Source: Deuterostichococcus epilithicus (Eukaryota > Chlorophyta > Trebouxiophyceae > Prasiolales > Stichococcaceae). From it: a stretch of 64,000 bases of DNA. The stretch spans positions 2,046,001 through 2,110,000 of the forward strand of contig JAVTLE010000008.1 in assembly GCA_033439295.1 (NCBI GenBank). The letters are read 5' to 3'. This document shows positions 49,502-61,746 of the stretch, in pieces (position 1 is the stretch's first letter; each line of letters starts with the position of its first letter). Below the pieces are notes generated by a model. It searched no databases, was not told the origin of the DNA, and worked only from the letters and a program-made list of their open reading frames with translations. The translations under genes and the position numbers were made by a program.

Positions 49502-52102
49502 ATGGCACAACTCGACACATTGGACCTCACTTCGAGCACCGCCGCCGACTGGGCACTGCTGGGCACCGGCAGAGCAAATGTGGTGTATGCCTACAAAGGC
49601 AAATGGCCTGACCTGGTGAGAAACACACAGATCCATGCAGCGCGAGCAGGGCGATGGGCATCTGTAATACATAACTGGTACTGCTTCACAGCGCACACTG
49701 AACCCTGCCTCGCCGCTTCAGGCAAACAAGGTGCTGCGCCTGAGCAAGCCGAAGCAGGAGCCGCGCCCGAAGCCTGCCGTCGATCTGGAACATGCCGTAT
49801 GGGCCGGAGTGCCAGAGCTGGTCCAGCCAGGCGAGTCTTGTGCCATGGGCACCGAGGTGCATCTGGACACCAAGTACACTGACCTGGCGTGGTGCTCACC
49901 CCGTTGTGCTGCGTGATGCAGATGCGGTGCGGCGGGCGTATGCCTACGTCGACCGAGTGGTTGCGCCGTACATTGGCAGCAGATACCTTGCGCAGCAGGT
50001 GTGCTTTAAGTGTGGCAATGCTGCAGAAATTCAACGCGCCTGTTCCACAGCAACTTCCTGTGTCGCTGAAAGCCCATCAGCGAATGGGGATCGACTAGCA
50101 TCGGAGTAACAGCAGACTCTGGCATAGTACAGGTGTTTGCGGATGTCACGCCGGAGTTGGCAACAGCGCTGCTGTCCGGCATGGGCCCCGGCGGCGGCGC
50201 GGCGCCCTGCTCGGCGATGCTGCTGCCCAATCACACGCTGTTCAGTCGACCCCGCGGCGGCGTGCCAACGCTGTGCGTGGAGCTGAAACCCAAATGGGGT
50301 GCGCTGCCCACCTCGGCGGCCGTCCACCCTGACAACTCGCTGAAGACGCAGCTGTCCAAGTTCCAGCTGCAGCAGGCGCTCAAGGTGGCACAGGTGGTTC
50401 CCTACCGCTTTACATCGTGCTGCTGCAGCCCCTGCCGAAAACTCCGCAGCTCTCAGCATTCTGCGCTGACGTTGCACCGCCCAGGTCATGTCAAAACCGT
50501 GACTGCAAGTCTCAGGTGGTGATGCAACCAGTGCCTTCAACTGCAGGGCAAGGCGGCCAGGCTCAGCGGCTACGACCCGCTGGACCTGTTCTCAGGCGAG
50601 CCGGACCGAGTCACAGCTGCGCTGCAGGCGCTTCTGCAGGAGCCGCAAAACAACCTGCGCCTGTTCCGTGACGGCCATGCGATGCCCTTCGGGTGAGCCC
50701 CAGCTCAGTGGGCAAACCTCTGAAGCTCTAAAGCAGGCTTGCCACAGTGGCATTGCTCCGCTCCGCACTGCGAGATGCAAATGGACCGCTGGTACCTAAA
50801 CTGTCCCACCTGCGTGCCATGTCACCCTTCAGGCGGCCTCACAGGCTGAATTTCAAGTGACAACACACACAGCGGCGTCGAGTCGCCGACGGGCCGTGAG
50901 CAGCTGGTGCGGTCGCTGGCGGACTGGGCGCCACTGGGGACGGCAGAGGAGCAGGGCGCCGCACTTGTGGCCGCGCTGCAGCAGGTCCTCCAGTGCGAAG
51001 GTGTGCTGTGGGCCATTCGCTGACGCCGCAAATGAAAGCGTCGCTAAGGGAACAGTCCTGATTCTGCAGACCTCTGCCACCTCTGCGCTCACGTCCTGTG
51101 CATGCGTCAAAATGAGGAAACCCTGGGGAAACTGCAGCGTTTCACCTACTTTCAAGGCTGTTAAGCTTCTGACAATTGCGCACCACCAGACTCATTCGAC
51201 ACTGCGCCTGCAGAGGTGCTGGCGAACCTCCTGCGCATGCAGCGGCTGGACCGGCACGACATTGAGGGCATCTATCCGTTGTACCAGAGTCTGCTGCAGC
51301 GGCAGCAGGGGCGGCAGCGGGTTCCAACCCAGCAGGAGCAGCATCCACAGCGGCTGCTGTCCCCGGGTCAGCAGCGGATGGCGCAGCAGCACTCGCCGCA
51401 CCAGCAGTGGCCTGTACAGTCGGCAGATCGACTTGACGGCCACCAGAGCAGCAGCGGTGCACACGGGTCGGGCTCGCCGCCCCGATCGGGCAGCCCTGCA
51501 TGTGGAAACAGCAGTCCAGAACGAGGCTCTCCGGGCAGCCTGGCGGCGTTCAGCAGTCCGGCAGCAGAGGCGCTGGAGCACAGCGGCTGCGGGCGGCGCG
51601 GCCACCGCTGCACTGCGGCGGTGCGGCTTGTGGCGCTGGGAAAGTGCCAGGCCGCGCGAACCGCGCTGCTGGAGCTGCCGCGGGCAGAGGCCTTCGCCGT
51701 GTTGCGGGACTACATGGCGGCAGCGACGGCGAAGGACTGCAGCGTCATGATCGCACTGCAGCGGCTGCCCGCGGCGGGCGCAATGCGGGGTGACGACAGC
51801 GGCGGTGACGTCCAGGGCAGGGTGGCGGTCGGGCAACACCACTTCGAGTACAAGGTCCGTCTGCGCAGTGATACGATTTGCAAAAACTCTTTCATGGCTG
51901 TCCATGCGAGGAGCGATGTGCTCGACCTGCGAATGGCGAGCCCCTTACTGTCCCCATCCATGGTGGCTGCTGCTGCGCCCCGCAGGTGGCGGTTGCTGAC
52001 CTTGATTTCAAGCCGTTGGAGAAGATAGAGGAGCACCACGAGCTGGACTGCGAGATCATGTACCAGGCGAAGCAGCGGCGGTTGCCCGCTGCATTGTCTT
52101 GA
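49502..52102 (+). CDS. IPK1: Inositol-pentakisphosphate 2-kinase
   Basis: Makes phytate (InsP6) from InsP5. Eight exons: about 49502-49615 (ADWALLGTGRANVVYAYKG, the nucleotide loop), 49722-49850 (ANKVLRLSKPK), 49928-49998 (YVDRVVAPYIGSRYL), 50131-50394 (LCVELKPKWGALPTS, equal to the family EIKPK motif, then KFQLQQALKVAQ), 50546-50692 (GYDPLDLFSGEPDRV, QNNLRLFRDG), 50873-51000, 51212-51855, and 51985-52102 (VADLDFKPLEKIEEHHELDC, the metal-binding DLD-KP motif). TAKDCSVMIALQ sits in the seventh exon. This exon also carries an insertion of about 90 residues rich in Gln, Ser, Gly and Pro that plant IPK1 lacks. All recognised catalytic motifs are present. The donor of the second exon is uncertain. 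Confidence 0.9.
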
Positions 52103-52365
52103 CCGGCAGTGCTCTCCCTCAGCCTTGCAATTCATTGCCGCCCCTGTACCAACATTGAGTGCTTCAGCTCAAAATCGGCAATTTGGAATAACAAAATGTC
52201 AGCATTCACTGGAATTAACAAGTCCGACTCGCAAGCGCACAGCGAAATGCACGCATACAGAGCCACCCTTTGAGATTGAAGGCCAATCCCAGATTCATAA
52301 AGGCATGCCACGCTGCAAAACGCTTGCACTCTAGCACTGATCAACACACTCTACTGTGTACTAGT

Positions 52366-54576
52366 ATGCTGTCCTTCGCCGACCCGGTGACAATGCTAAA
52401 AAAGGCTCACCGGGTCCAGGCATTTGCGGCAGATGGCAGCGAAACGCATGCGCTGGACAGCCGCTGGGCCTTCATGGCCGCGGCAAACGTGACGGAAAAG
52501 GAGCCGTCTCAGGACGCTGACGAGCTGGAGGAGCCCGTGAAGCCAACTCTGCCTTGGCGAGCCCTTGAAGCCATCCAGAGCGCCAAGGTGCGGCGGCAAC
52601 ACACCGGGCATGCACGTGCCACTCGTGTGCTGCAGAGCAGAACTCGGTTGAAGTCTGGACACTCAAGTGTCGCTCCATTGCGCGCAGGGGGAGGTCAATG
52701 TCATCCTCGACCTTGTGGAACTGGTGCGGCAGCAGCAGGTGGTCACAGCAACGAATGTGCAGAAGCCGCGCACCACGATTGCGGACCTCGCCACGGAGCA
52801 CGCGCTGCGCGTGCAGTCGAAGATCCAGCAGCTGCAGGTGTGCAGTCTTTGCGCAGCATGGCGCAGCACTCTCCAGAGCTCGTAGACCAACGGTGCAGCC
52901 GGTGCACCTTGAAATTCCACAACGCTCAATCGACGCGCCACTGCGGCCCCATGCAGGTCTCCTCGCAGCAGCTGCAGAGTGGCGCCGTGCACCTGCGGGA
53001 GCGCCTGGCTCGGGAGCAGCGCTTTTACACAGAGCTGGCGCGCCTACAGCGCGACTGGAACGTGCTGGGCACCGGCGCCGGCCAGTGCAAGGGCTTTGCT
53101 GTGGACCTTGCGCTGCAGCCGCCCGGCGCCGCGCCACCGACTCATCTCGTGGACATCGTCAAGGTAGGGGACCCTGGATACTTGAAAGAGCGGCCTCAAG
53201 CACATCACAAGTTCAGGCTTGGGTCCCTCTCTGCCTCCTGTGTAGACATGCTGCAAGCCGCCGCGTGCTGCGACGCGCCCAGCGATGCGACCTCAGCAGC
53301 GCAGCACCGCATACAGCCATGTGTACAAGCGTGCTGCGCGTGTTTCCTGTATGCTGCTGCCCAGCAATGCCCAGGAGGCGCCTGCGGCTCATGCGTGTGC
53401 CCTGCGCGACGGTCCCTCAGCCTCTGCTGGTGCTTGCGGCAGGGCGGCAATGGCGCAGTCTGCATGCTAGCGGACGAGCGGGACTACGAGGCAGGGGCGC
53501 CCGCCGTCAAGGTGTCCGGCCTCGCAGCCGTGCAGCAGGTCTTGACCAGGTGCGAGTGCCCAAAATTTGACGGTACAGCCCCTGCGGCAGGGACATGTGG
53601 TGTGCTTCTGCCATGCACACCCATAGCCGACTGTCGCAGCCCCCACCCCTGTTGCATTCTCCGCAGGCGCCAGGACCGGCTCGTGTGGCAGCAGATCCGC
53701 GCTGCGGTCGTCGACGAGGCCCACTTGATGGATGTGCCGTCCTCGGAAGCGCAGCAGCTCATACAGCAGGTCAGTGTTTTCCATGTCCAGCAGTAATCTT
53801 TATGTATGTTGCATCCTTCTGTAGTGCTGCATTTTTTTGCAATTGCCAACCTGCCGCCGCTGATGCCGCTGACAGGCCAGCGAGGAGGTCTCGTTGCTGA
53901 CCCTGAAAGTGACGCCGCTAGCCGCTGAGTCGTGCATCCGCGGCGCTGCAGATACAGGATGCCGGGACGTCGCAGCTTGCGGTCCTGCGGGCGGCGGTCC
54001 TGGGCATGTTTGCTGAGAACCAGGCGGCTGAGCAGCGGGGGCCCTTGCTGGCGGCGGTGGGCATTGCAACGCCACCACAGCACAACATTCTGCAGCACGT
54101 CCGCATGCAGTTGCGACACGAGGAATTCAGGTGGGTCTCCGACTTGGCTGCAATCCGAGACTGCAGAATTTGCCATGTGCCTTACCATTCTGTCAGCAAG
54201 GCTGGTCTGCATGGCTGTCACGCTATCGGCCATCACACGCCGGCACACAAGCTTCGGAAGTCGCTTTTCTCTCATATATTGAGTTTGTTTGTCCAGTGCG
54301 GGAGTGGAACAAGACCTCTGGAGACTGGCACAGCAGCAACCGGCGCTGTCGGTGCAGCGCGTGCCCACCTCCGACCCCCTGACCTCGGCGCTGCGGGTGT
54401 CGGGCGGCGGCAGCAAGCTGCTCGCAATCGTCACCAGGCACCAGCTCCGACTGGAGCGGTATGACCAGCCGACGTCACAGCAGGCACAGCGCTGGGCGAC
54501 CGATGTACACACTAGCATCAGCCGGCAGCAGCTGCTGCAGGCAGTGCAGGCGGCGTGCTGCGGCTCTGTACCGTGA
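52366..54576 (+). CDS. MED17: Mediator complex subunit 17
   Basis: Head-module scaffold of the Mediator co-activator of RNA polymerase II. Exons: 52366-52587 (ALDSRWAFMAA, LPWRALEAIQSAK), about 52688-52837 (VNVILDLVELVRQQQVVTAT, ADLATEHALRVQSKIQQLQ), 52954-53163 (LQSGAVHLRERLAREQRFYT, ELARLQRDWNVL, FAVDLAL), 53452-53550 (YEAGAPAVKVSGLAAVQQVL), 53668-53769 (LVWQQIRAAVVDEAHLMDVP), about 53879 onward, 53960-54130 (LAAVGIATPPQHNILQHVRM), and 54296-54576 (LWRLAQQQPALSVQRV to the stop). The LREREARF-like block, here LAREQRFYTELARLQRDWNV, aligned with the plant MED17 helix bundle, is the strongest link. Several intron edges are only approximate, and the start could be in an earlier exon. Confidence 0.8.
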
Positions 54577-55274
54577 TGCAGCCATCCCACAACCATTCTA
54601 ACATGCCTTCAAAACACCCTCGAGGAACCTCCTGAGGTGAGCGAGTGTCAAAGGTGCCGGCGCTGTTCTTGGAACTTTTGACTTGCCGTTGTGGCGGCTC
54701 CTTTCTGCCTTTTTGCTGGTCTGCCGGGCATAACTGGGTGCGGCATACCTGGGCACAAAGCAGTGCGTCTGTCCTGCAGGTCAACCACAATGCAAGCCTT
54801 GCAAGCGGCTGCGTCGGCTGTAACCAAGACAACTACTAGGACACAGCAAATGTCATTGGCTGACTGGATCGATCAGAATTCCTCGGACCACCGCTGCTGC
54901 GTTCCCGCATCCTGTTGTGTGCATGATGGTTGGCCGACCCCGCTTATGTATGAACCTACATTCTACCCGCTCGTGCTTTGGGGGTGCGGTCAATCGTTGC
55001 GAGGACGCTGGATGCGGAGACGCTGAGCCCGACCGTTCCCGCTTAGAGTATTGTTCTGCCCTAACGCTTACAAACGCTCAAGGAATGGGAACTTCGAGAA
55101 TATTATTTAGTATTCCCGCCGGACAAGGGGTAGAAGCACGCCAGAAAACGGGATGACAACCGTATCTGCGATGTTCTGATCGCAGGGCGAGCGGCGGAGC
55201 TGGCACTTTAGTACCGAAACGCACATCAAGCCTGCAACTTTTTAGACTTGGCAAAGTGATCAGTAGCTTTCAGT
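54577..55274. other. Intergenic region between MED17 and GUN4
   Basis: About 0.7 kb, no gene recognised. TGTAA at 54819-54823 lies 243 bases after the MED17 stop. Confidence 0.5.
54819..54823 (+). terminator. Candidate TGTAA polyadenylation signal (MED17 gene)
   Basis: On the coding strand, 243 bases after the stop at 54576. Chance occurrence is possible. Confidence 0.3.
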
Positions 55275-57201
55275 ATGCAAGCCCAGGGCCTGCTCTCCGG
55301 GACAGGACCATTGTCCAGGAACCAGCAAAAGTGCCACAACATTTCAGCAGCATCTGCACACCGGTTGGGCCACCGTGTGCACAGCAACAGCCTTGCGTGC
55401 TCGCCCAGCGCCGCATTCAGCGCCCGGCAGAGGGTGCAAGCGACTGCTGCCAGCGCGACTTTGGAGGACCTCAGTGCCAGCAGCAGCAAGGATCAGTCAC
55501 GGTCCTCTGGTGCATCCACCTCTGGCAAAGCGGGCCTGGACGATGTGCCGCTGACATCAGAGGTGCTTTCATGCATGCGGAGGCTGGATCCCCAGCGTAC
55601 CATGTAAGTCAGTCATGAGCTTCGTCACGTGTGGTTGCAGACTCTGACGTGAGTCTCGATCCACCTTTCAGGCCGGTCGGGACTACACAGGTTTGAGAGA
55701 CGCGCTGAAGGAAGGGGACTTCCAAAAAGCGGACGACATCACGCGGGATGAGCTCATACAGCTGGCCGGCCCCGGCGCCGTCAAGCGGAGCTGGGTCTAC
55801 TTCACAGGTGCGCGCCCAGACAGGCCTTGGATGAGCAATTGACATTTGACACCTTTCTGCTCCTTCCAGCTGCCAGGATGGCATGCCACATAGCTATGCA
55901 TGAACGCTGCCGCCGCCTCAAAGGTTGCATCTTCAAGCACTCCAGCAGCAAGCCTGGCATGCCTGCGCAGCCGCACGTCTGACTGAGTCATGACGGGGTG
56001 TCATCGGCATGGCGTATTGCAAGCTCTGCATGCAATCCGCCCACAACTGTGCTCAGGGATGCGCTTGCATGGCATGGCCTGCACCAATCTCGACGTGCAG
56101 GCAATGCTGTCTGGGCAACTCGCCACGCTCCGGCGTCGAAGGCCAGCAGCGCTGGCAATCTGCACGCCTGCAATCCCCGACGCCGGATAGTCCGCTGTTT
56201 TTCGCGAGATACAATCAGGCTGCAGACGGTTGGCTCGAATGGGGCCAGCCGGGGACACCGTCCAATCCGTCAATCTACGCCGGGAGACCCGTCTGAACCG
56301 TCTGTCCCATAAGCGGATGGCACAATCGCTGTCAGCCTCGTCATACCACGTCCATATCTCTTCCGCTGCGCAGAGGTGAAGTTCATTCCGGACCAGGACC
56401 TGCAGACGATCGACGCGCTGTGGAAGGCAGCCAGCGACGGCAAGTTCGGCTACAGCGTGCAGCGGGAGGTGTGGACCCAGCAGAGCAAGTACTGGAGCCG
56501 CTTCTTCAAGAAGATCGACTGGGTGCAGGTGCGGGCTCGGGAAGCAACTGCTCGTTGCTGTAAACGCAAGCGATGCGGCTGTCCGCTGTGCCCTGCGTAA
56601 ACTTCTTTCTATGCAAGCATCAGGATGGCGCAGCTGCTGCTGTCCGCTGTGCCCTGCGTAAATATTTGAAAGATAACACAGCCATGACACCATCTGACTT
56701 GATGCATGACTGTGAAGGTCGTATGCCCAATTCATCGTGTGCCTACACCTGCATACGCGCTCCGCACACAGTCGCTACCACAACTGACCGGCTTGAGTTA
56801 ATAGCGTTCGCTGGTGACAATGGTCTCCAGCCAGATTCTGTAGAGGCGCCAGTTAGCTGTGCTGCGCCGTATGCTGCACGGGATGCGACTCGAACGTGCC
56901 GACGGTCCAGCAGCTCCTGCAGCTCCTGCAGCTTCATCCATTCCAGCACCGCATGACCACTTTCCTCAGAAGCCGTGCACCCTGCGAAGCACTCTGTCTT
57001 TGGCCGCCGCCGCAGGGCGAGAACAACGTGTACCGGAAGTGGCCGCTGGAGTTCACATACTCGACGGACGCACCGAAGGGGCACCTGCCGTTGACCAATG
57101 CGCTGCGCGGCACCCAGCTCATCGAGGCCATCTTCGAGCACCCTGCCTTTGCGCGGAAGGGCGGCGAGTCCAGCAACGGCGCCCCCAGCTGGATGCAATG
57201 A
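55275..57201 (+). CDS. GUN4: GUN4, tetrapyrrole-binding regulator of Mg-chelatase
   Basis: Chloroplast protein that binds protoporphyrin IX and Mg-protoporphyrin and stimulates Mg-chelatase in chlorophyll synthesis. ATG 55275 opens a long Ser/Ala/Arg-rich transit peptide on exon 1 (to about 55603). The GUN4 core follows: YTGLRDALKEGDFQKADDIT, RDELIQLAG (exon about 55673-55806), VKFIPDQDLQTIDALWKAAS, then DGKFGYSVQREVWTQQSKYW and SRFFKKIDW (about 56375-56526), and the last exon NVYRKWPLEFTYSTDAPKGH with LPLTNALRG, ending at 57201. L(R/K)DLL-KADxET, LxTIDxLW, GxFGFSVQ and APKGHLP are the family blocks and all are there. An intron between the last two exons holds two perfect 24-base direct repeats. 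Confidence 0.93.
56578..56662 (+). repeat. Two perfect 24-base direct repeats in a GUN4 intron
   Basis: The block beginning GCTGTCCGCTGTGCCCTGCG and ending TAAA occurs at 56578-56601 and at 56639-56662, 61 bases apart, with unrelated sequence between. Confidence 0.9.
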
Positions 57202-58036
57202 GCACATGGGTGCAGTGTACTGCCGCCGCCGCCGGCGGCTCGCGGGTGACCGGCCGCGCTGGCGCCCGGCGCCTTTGCGCGCCGCGATGCAGCGGGCCGC
57301 GGCGCTCGGCAGTGGCGCGTGTGCAGCAGCGGGCGGCCTGCCCCCCGGCAACTGCCAGCTGTTGCTCCGCATCTGGCGTGCGCAGCGGCATGCTGCAAGG
57401 TGTCTCACGGGCTGCTGGAGCAAAGCAGCAGCTGCTGCCAGGTCGCAGACAGCTCCCGCAGCTTGCAATTTCCCAAAGCGCAAATCAACGATACGTTCTG
57501 GTTCAGCGGTGATTCACCTGCGAGTTGCGGTGGCAGCCACCTACAACAAGGCAAAAGGGAACCACAAGCGGCAGCATTGAGGCTGCCCTCACGCGGTAGA
57601 ATGACGGCAAACACGCAGCGAAGCTTTGACCGTGTGACAGACGAATTAACTCTTTGGATGTTGGCCGGCCTGTAGCCGTGAGTGGCTAAGAATTGGATTG
57701 AAACGCAATACGCCAGTTCGGCTTCCCGCATAAATCCATCTGGCAACACACTGAACAACTATTAAAAGCTGCAAATTTCACGCCCCAAAACACACACGAG
57801 CTGCCACGATCTCAGCATTTGACTGACTCTGACGTTGCAGTTCGGCCAGCTATACTTTGCTCGCAGAGATGATACGATCCTGGAGTCCTTGTCTCAGAGT
57901 ATGATAGTGCATTTCATGCCTATATTTTATGCCTACGTAGCAGCGGAGCGCATCACGGCCCACCCTGCCCTCTCTTCACAGGCCATCCAACTGCATCAAC
58001 ACGCATGCGCATTGGCAGGCACTGCAGTGTTCTTGT
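57202..58036. other. Convergent intergenic region, GUN4 / DP
   Basis: About 0.8 kb. Several overlapping open frames on both strands, none with family resemblance. No gene called. Confidence 0.5.
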
Positions 58037-61000
58037 TCACGGTGGCGGCGTCGCTGCGGGCGCCTGCAGCACAGGAGGGAGCTGCATCAAGCTAGCAATC
58101 ACCTACCCACCTGGGTACCTTAATACCGTTCGACCAACAGCGTAGGTGATCCAGAAAGCGTTCTGCATTTCGCAGCCCGAGGCACTTGCTGCCTTGCATG
58201 CGTCGCAACAAGCGAGCCGCCACCCATTATGCTGAATTGCCTCATTTCTGGCATGCGGCACCCTTTAGACCTACAGAGCGCGATCAACAGATACACTGAT
58301 CGCCACTCGGACAAGCAGGGCCCCAAGCAGTGTTGGGACCCCGCACACCAAGCCCAGTCAAACCGCACCTGCAGCAGCGCCGCCACGAGCGCGGAGCACG
58401 AGGTATCACCCGGGCCCCACAGCGAGGCGGACGCCGGAGTCTGCAGCCCGCTGACGCCGAGCGACGGCGTCCGCAGCCCGCCGCAGAAGGAGTCCGCCCG
58501 CCCGCCGCCGCCGCCGCCGCCGAAGGAGTCCACCCGCAGGCCGCCGCCCGCCGAGGGCGTCCGCAGGCCAGCGGCGCCGCCGGCCGAGCCGGCGCGCAGG
58601 ACGTCGCCACCGCGGCCCAGCCCGCCCAGGCCCAGGGATGGCACGCGGATGGGGCTCATTATGACGGGGCTCATGCCCATGGCAAGGTGGTGCGCCGCCG
58701 CCGGCGCCCGGCCGGCGCCCGGCGCTGCCTGCGCCGCCTCGGGGCCTGCGATGAGGGCGCGCAGGGCTGCTCAGGCAGCTGCGAGCCTATGCATGGGCCT
58801 AAAAACTTTGCCGCGCGGAACTCCTCTCCTTTTATCCTTTCGGCTGAATCGTGTGGCTACCTGCAAAGGCACGGTGCCGGATGCACTTGCGAGCGTCACC
58901 AAGCATCCTCGGGGACACTGGAACCGGGTTGATTAGGATCGAAAATGAGAAAGCAGAACATGGGCAGCGCACACCGAGCGGGGTGGAGGAGCTGCGCCGG
59001 CGCTTGCCGCTCGAGGGGCGGCCGCCGGGCGCCGCCNNGCCGCCGCCGCCGCCACCCGGCTGCGCCGCCGTTGCCGGCCGGACGTCCAGGTCCATCATCT
59101 TGAGCAGCGTGTCGTCGCCGTGGATCTTGAACGGCGTGCTGCATGAGAGACAGACGTGGAATTGTGAACCTTGACAGCCGGCTGCAACGAAGCCAAGTGC
59201 CATGCCGTGAAGGAGATAGAGTGAAGTCTCGAGAACAATCAGGAACAACAGCCAAACAGAGCCGTGTCAAAGTGCCATCCGGAGCAGCACGGGACCCACA
59301 GACGTCGACTTGGTGCCTTGTATCGCGAAGGGGGCTGCGGCAGCGGTGCGGCCCCGTGCACGTTGAGGAGGCTGCGAGGGCGCACCTGTGAAAATCGAAG
59401 TGGACCTCCGTGGAGTCGTTGGACAGCTGCAGCTCTACACGGGCCTCGTGCCCCGCCTGCGCCACACACAAACCCCTGTGTCAACACGCATCGAATCCAT
59501 GGTGCCCTGTCGCCCTGCGCGGCAGGAGGCCAGCCCGGTCCAGTGCGGGGCAGCAAGCAGGCACAAGCTGTGCGAACCCCATGAGCACAGGCAGAGCGCC
59601 GCCAGCAGCGGCCAGCTGGGCCGCAAGGTATTCAGGGGACCTGGACATATATCCAGGCACCTGGATGATGATGAAGGGCAGCTGCAGCGGCGTTGGCCCG
59701 CTGCCGGCCGCGGCGGCCGCCTGCACCGCCTCCACGGGCATATCCCGGTTGCGCGCCACCAGGCCCTGTAGCGACCGCTGCTGCGACAGCAGCTCCTGCG
59801 CACATGCGCGGCTGACATGACTTCCCGCCGCCGAGCATGCTCGTGCTTCATGGGCACCTGCAACCTACCGACTGTGCCCAACAGCTGGGCAAGGTCTTGC
59901 CGCCAGCTGCCTCCTGAGCCGGCAGCGATTGGCAGGAACAGGCACGGTGTCACACGACTGCTGGTTGCTGTGGTTTGTTGCAGCTTCAATAGTCTGCCTG
60001 CAGGAAGGTGTGCTGGCGCAACAGGCCAGCACGGATGCGCGCCCGCTCCAGCCGCGCCGCCTCGCAGGCCGGCCCTGCGAGGCCCGCCGCCAGGCCGCAC
60101 CACTGGATGTTCTTCTTCTCCTTGCGGATAACGTTGATGGCCATGAGCACGTTCAGCGCGTCGTACACGCGCCGCCGGATGTTCTTCTCGTCGAATGCCA
60201 CGCCCGTCGGCGAGCCTGTATTCGGCACCCTCCAGGCCTGACGAGCCGGAAGCTCAGTGCAACTTTTTTCTGGCGTGCTGACGTCAAGTCACACGTCAAA
60301 GTCACAGGAGCAGCTACTGCCAACGCCAGGCGCAACCGCTGCCAGAGGCGTGCATCTGTTGGTACGTCCGACAGGAGCATGGCCGACAGCAAAGATGGAC
60401 AGTGAGCCAGCACTACCGGCTCGTTGCTAGGAGGGGAATCCGACTCAGAAGGCGGGTAAGGGCGCACCCGGCTCAGGCGGCGTGCTGAAATCGTGCACTA
60501 GCTCGTCGGCGACCTCGTTGTAGGTGGTGCGCCCCTTCGACTCCACCTTCTGGCACACCTTCATGCTGAAATGGCGCAGCCCCTTGCTGGCTGCGCGCCC
60601 CGCCGGCGCCTCCGCGTGCGCCGGCATCCGCAGCGGGCTGCGCCGGGCACATGGAATGCGGCTCAGCAAACACGTCGTCTGGGCGCAGCGCTACGGGGCA
60701 TGGCGGCGCTGCTGATAACCCATCAGGCACTGAGCTGGCGGGTGCATCGCATGATGTGGTCACATGTCAGCAGCCAGGCTGGCGGCCGGCTGGCTGGCAT
60801 CCCACCGTACACAGCCTGTCACCAGCATCCCGCGACTTCTTGCACAGTTGCTGGACCTCGCCAGCGCTGGCGCGCTGGACATGTAGGGCCTCGCGCGATG
60901 GAGTCGCCGCTGGCGCATGCCAACTTGGATCGTGGCAGCATGCATGCAGGCTTAGCGAAGCAGGTGCGCCACGGACAAGCAGGCAGCGCACACCGCTTCT

Positions 61001-61746
61001 TCGCCTGCTTGGCGGTGCTGCCGGCGGCGTCAGCGGCGGCGCCCGCGCCCTCAGCCAGCTGCAGCCGCGCCAGCATGTTGGCAGCGTGCGCCGCCACCCG
61101 GTCTGCCGTGGCCCCTGACGCCTTGAGCAGCATCTTGCCTGATGCATTGAGCACACGTTGAGCACGCAAGGTCGCAACATTCGAGCGCAGCGCCGTCCGC
61201 ATGCAGACAGGCCTCCGAGTGCGCACGCGCATTTCGGACGAAGCCATTTCGCGGCGCACATGTGCAGCTCTGCATGCTTCGAATGCAGCAGCAGATGCTG
61301 TGCTGGTCTTTAGTTGATGGATATCCTGCGCTTGAGATGTTGCATGCAGTGGATCCCGCACCTCGCTGCTCGGGCGTCCCTGGCAGGCTTGGGGTGTCCA
61401 GCTGCGGCAGTCCGCCAGTGTGCGGCATAATTTGCACTGGCACATCGCAGCCGCCGGCCCCTAAACTACCCATTGGCGATGGCATCATCGCCGCGCCTGC
61501 TGCAGCGGGCTGCTGGACTACTGCTGGCTGGCCTGCCACCTGCCGAGCCGGCACTCGCTCGTCCATCATCTGCTGGCCGGTTGCATGCTGATCAGCCGCA
61601 GAATGCGGGCCAACGGGAGGCTGCTGGTTTACGCCTTGCTGATTGGCGGATAGCAGCACGCCAGCAAGGATAGGCGCCCGATGGGGCACCGCCAGCATCC
61701 CAACTGCTGCACCTGCATGGGGCAGCCTGGCGTCCGGAGGCGGCAT
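58037..61746 (-). CDS. DP: DP, dimerization partner of E2F
   Basis: Transcription factor subunit that pairs with E2F to control S-phase genes. Exons on the - strand: about 61746-61362 (Gln/Pro/Ala-rich), 61143-60992, 60635-60482 with [20 protein letters not shown] and [12 protein letters not shown], and about 60226-60005 with [20 protein letters not shown] then [12 protein letters not shown], together the winged-helix DNA-binding domain with the [10 protein letters not shown] signature. Next come about 59797-59670 (LPFIIIQ), 59450-59386 ([18 protein letters not shown]), and 59136-58975 ([20 protein letters not shown]), the DP dimerization domain. A C-terminal exon at about 58773-58375 is Gly/Ser-rich with repeated GLRTPS-like units, possible proline-directed kinase sites. 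The final exon giving APAATPPP and the stop at 58037 is a guess from splice phase; reading on instead ends at 58120. Two undetermined bases lie at 59037-59038. The start may be further upstream. Confidence 0.9.
59037..59038. other. Two undetermined bases inside the DP gene
   Basis: NN sits in a GCC/GGC-rich glycine-coding stretch of DP. Reading frame on both sides agrees if exactly two bases are missing, so this is probably a resolved-length ambiguity in a hard-to-sequence repeat. Confidence 0.9.

Noticed and set aside
57835-58095. A small membrane protein on the + strand
   Set aside because: No family resemblance, and the region overlaps the likely last exon and 3' flank of DP on the other strand.
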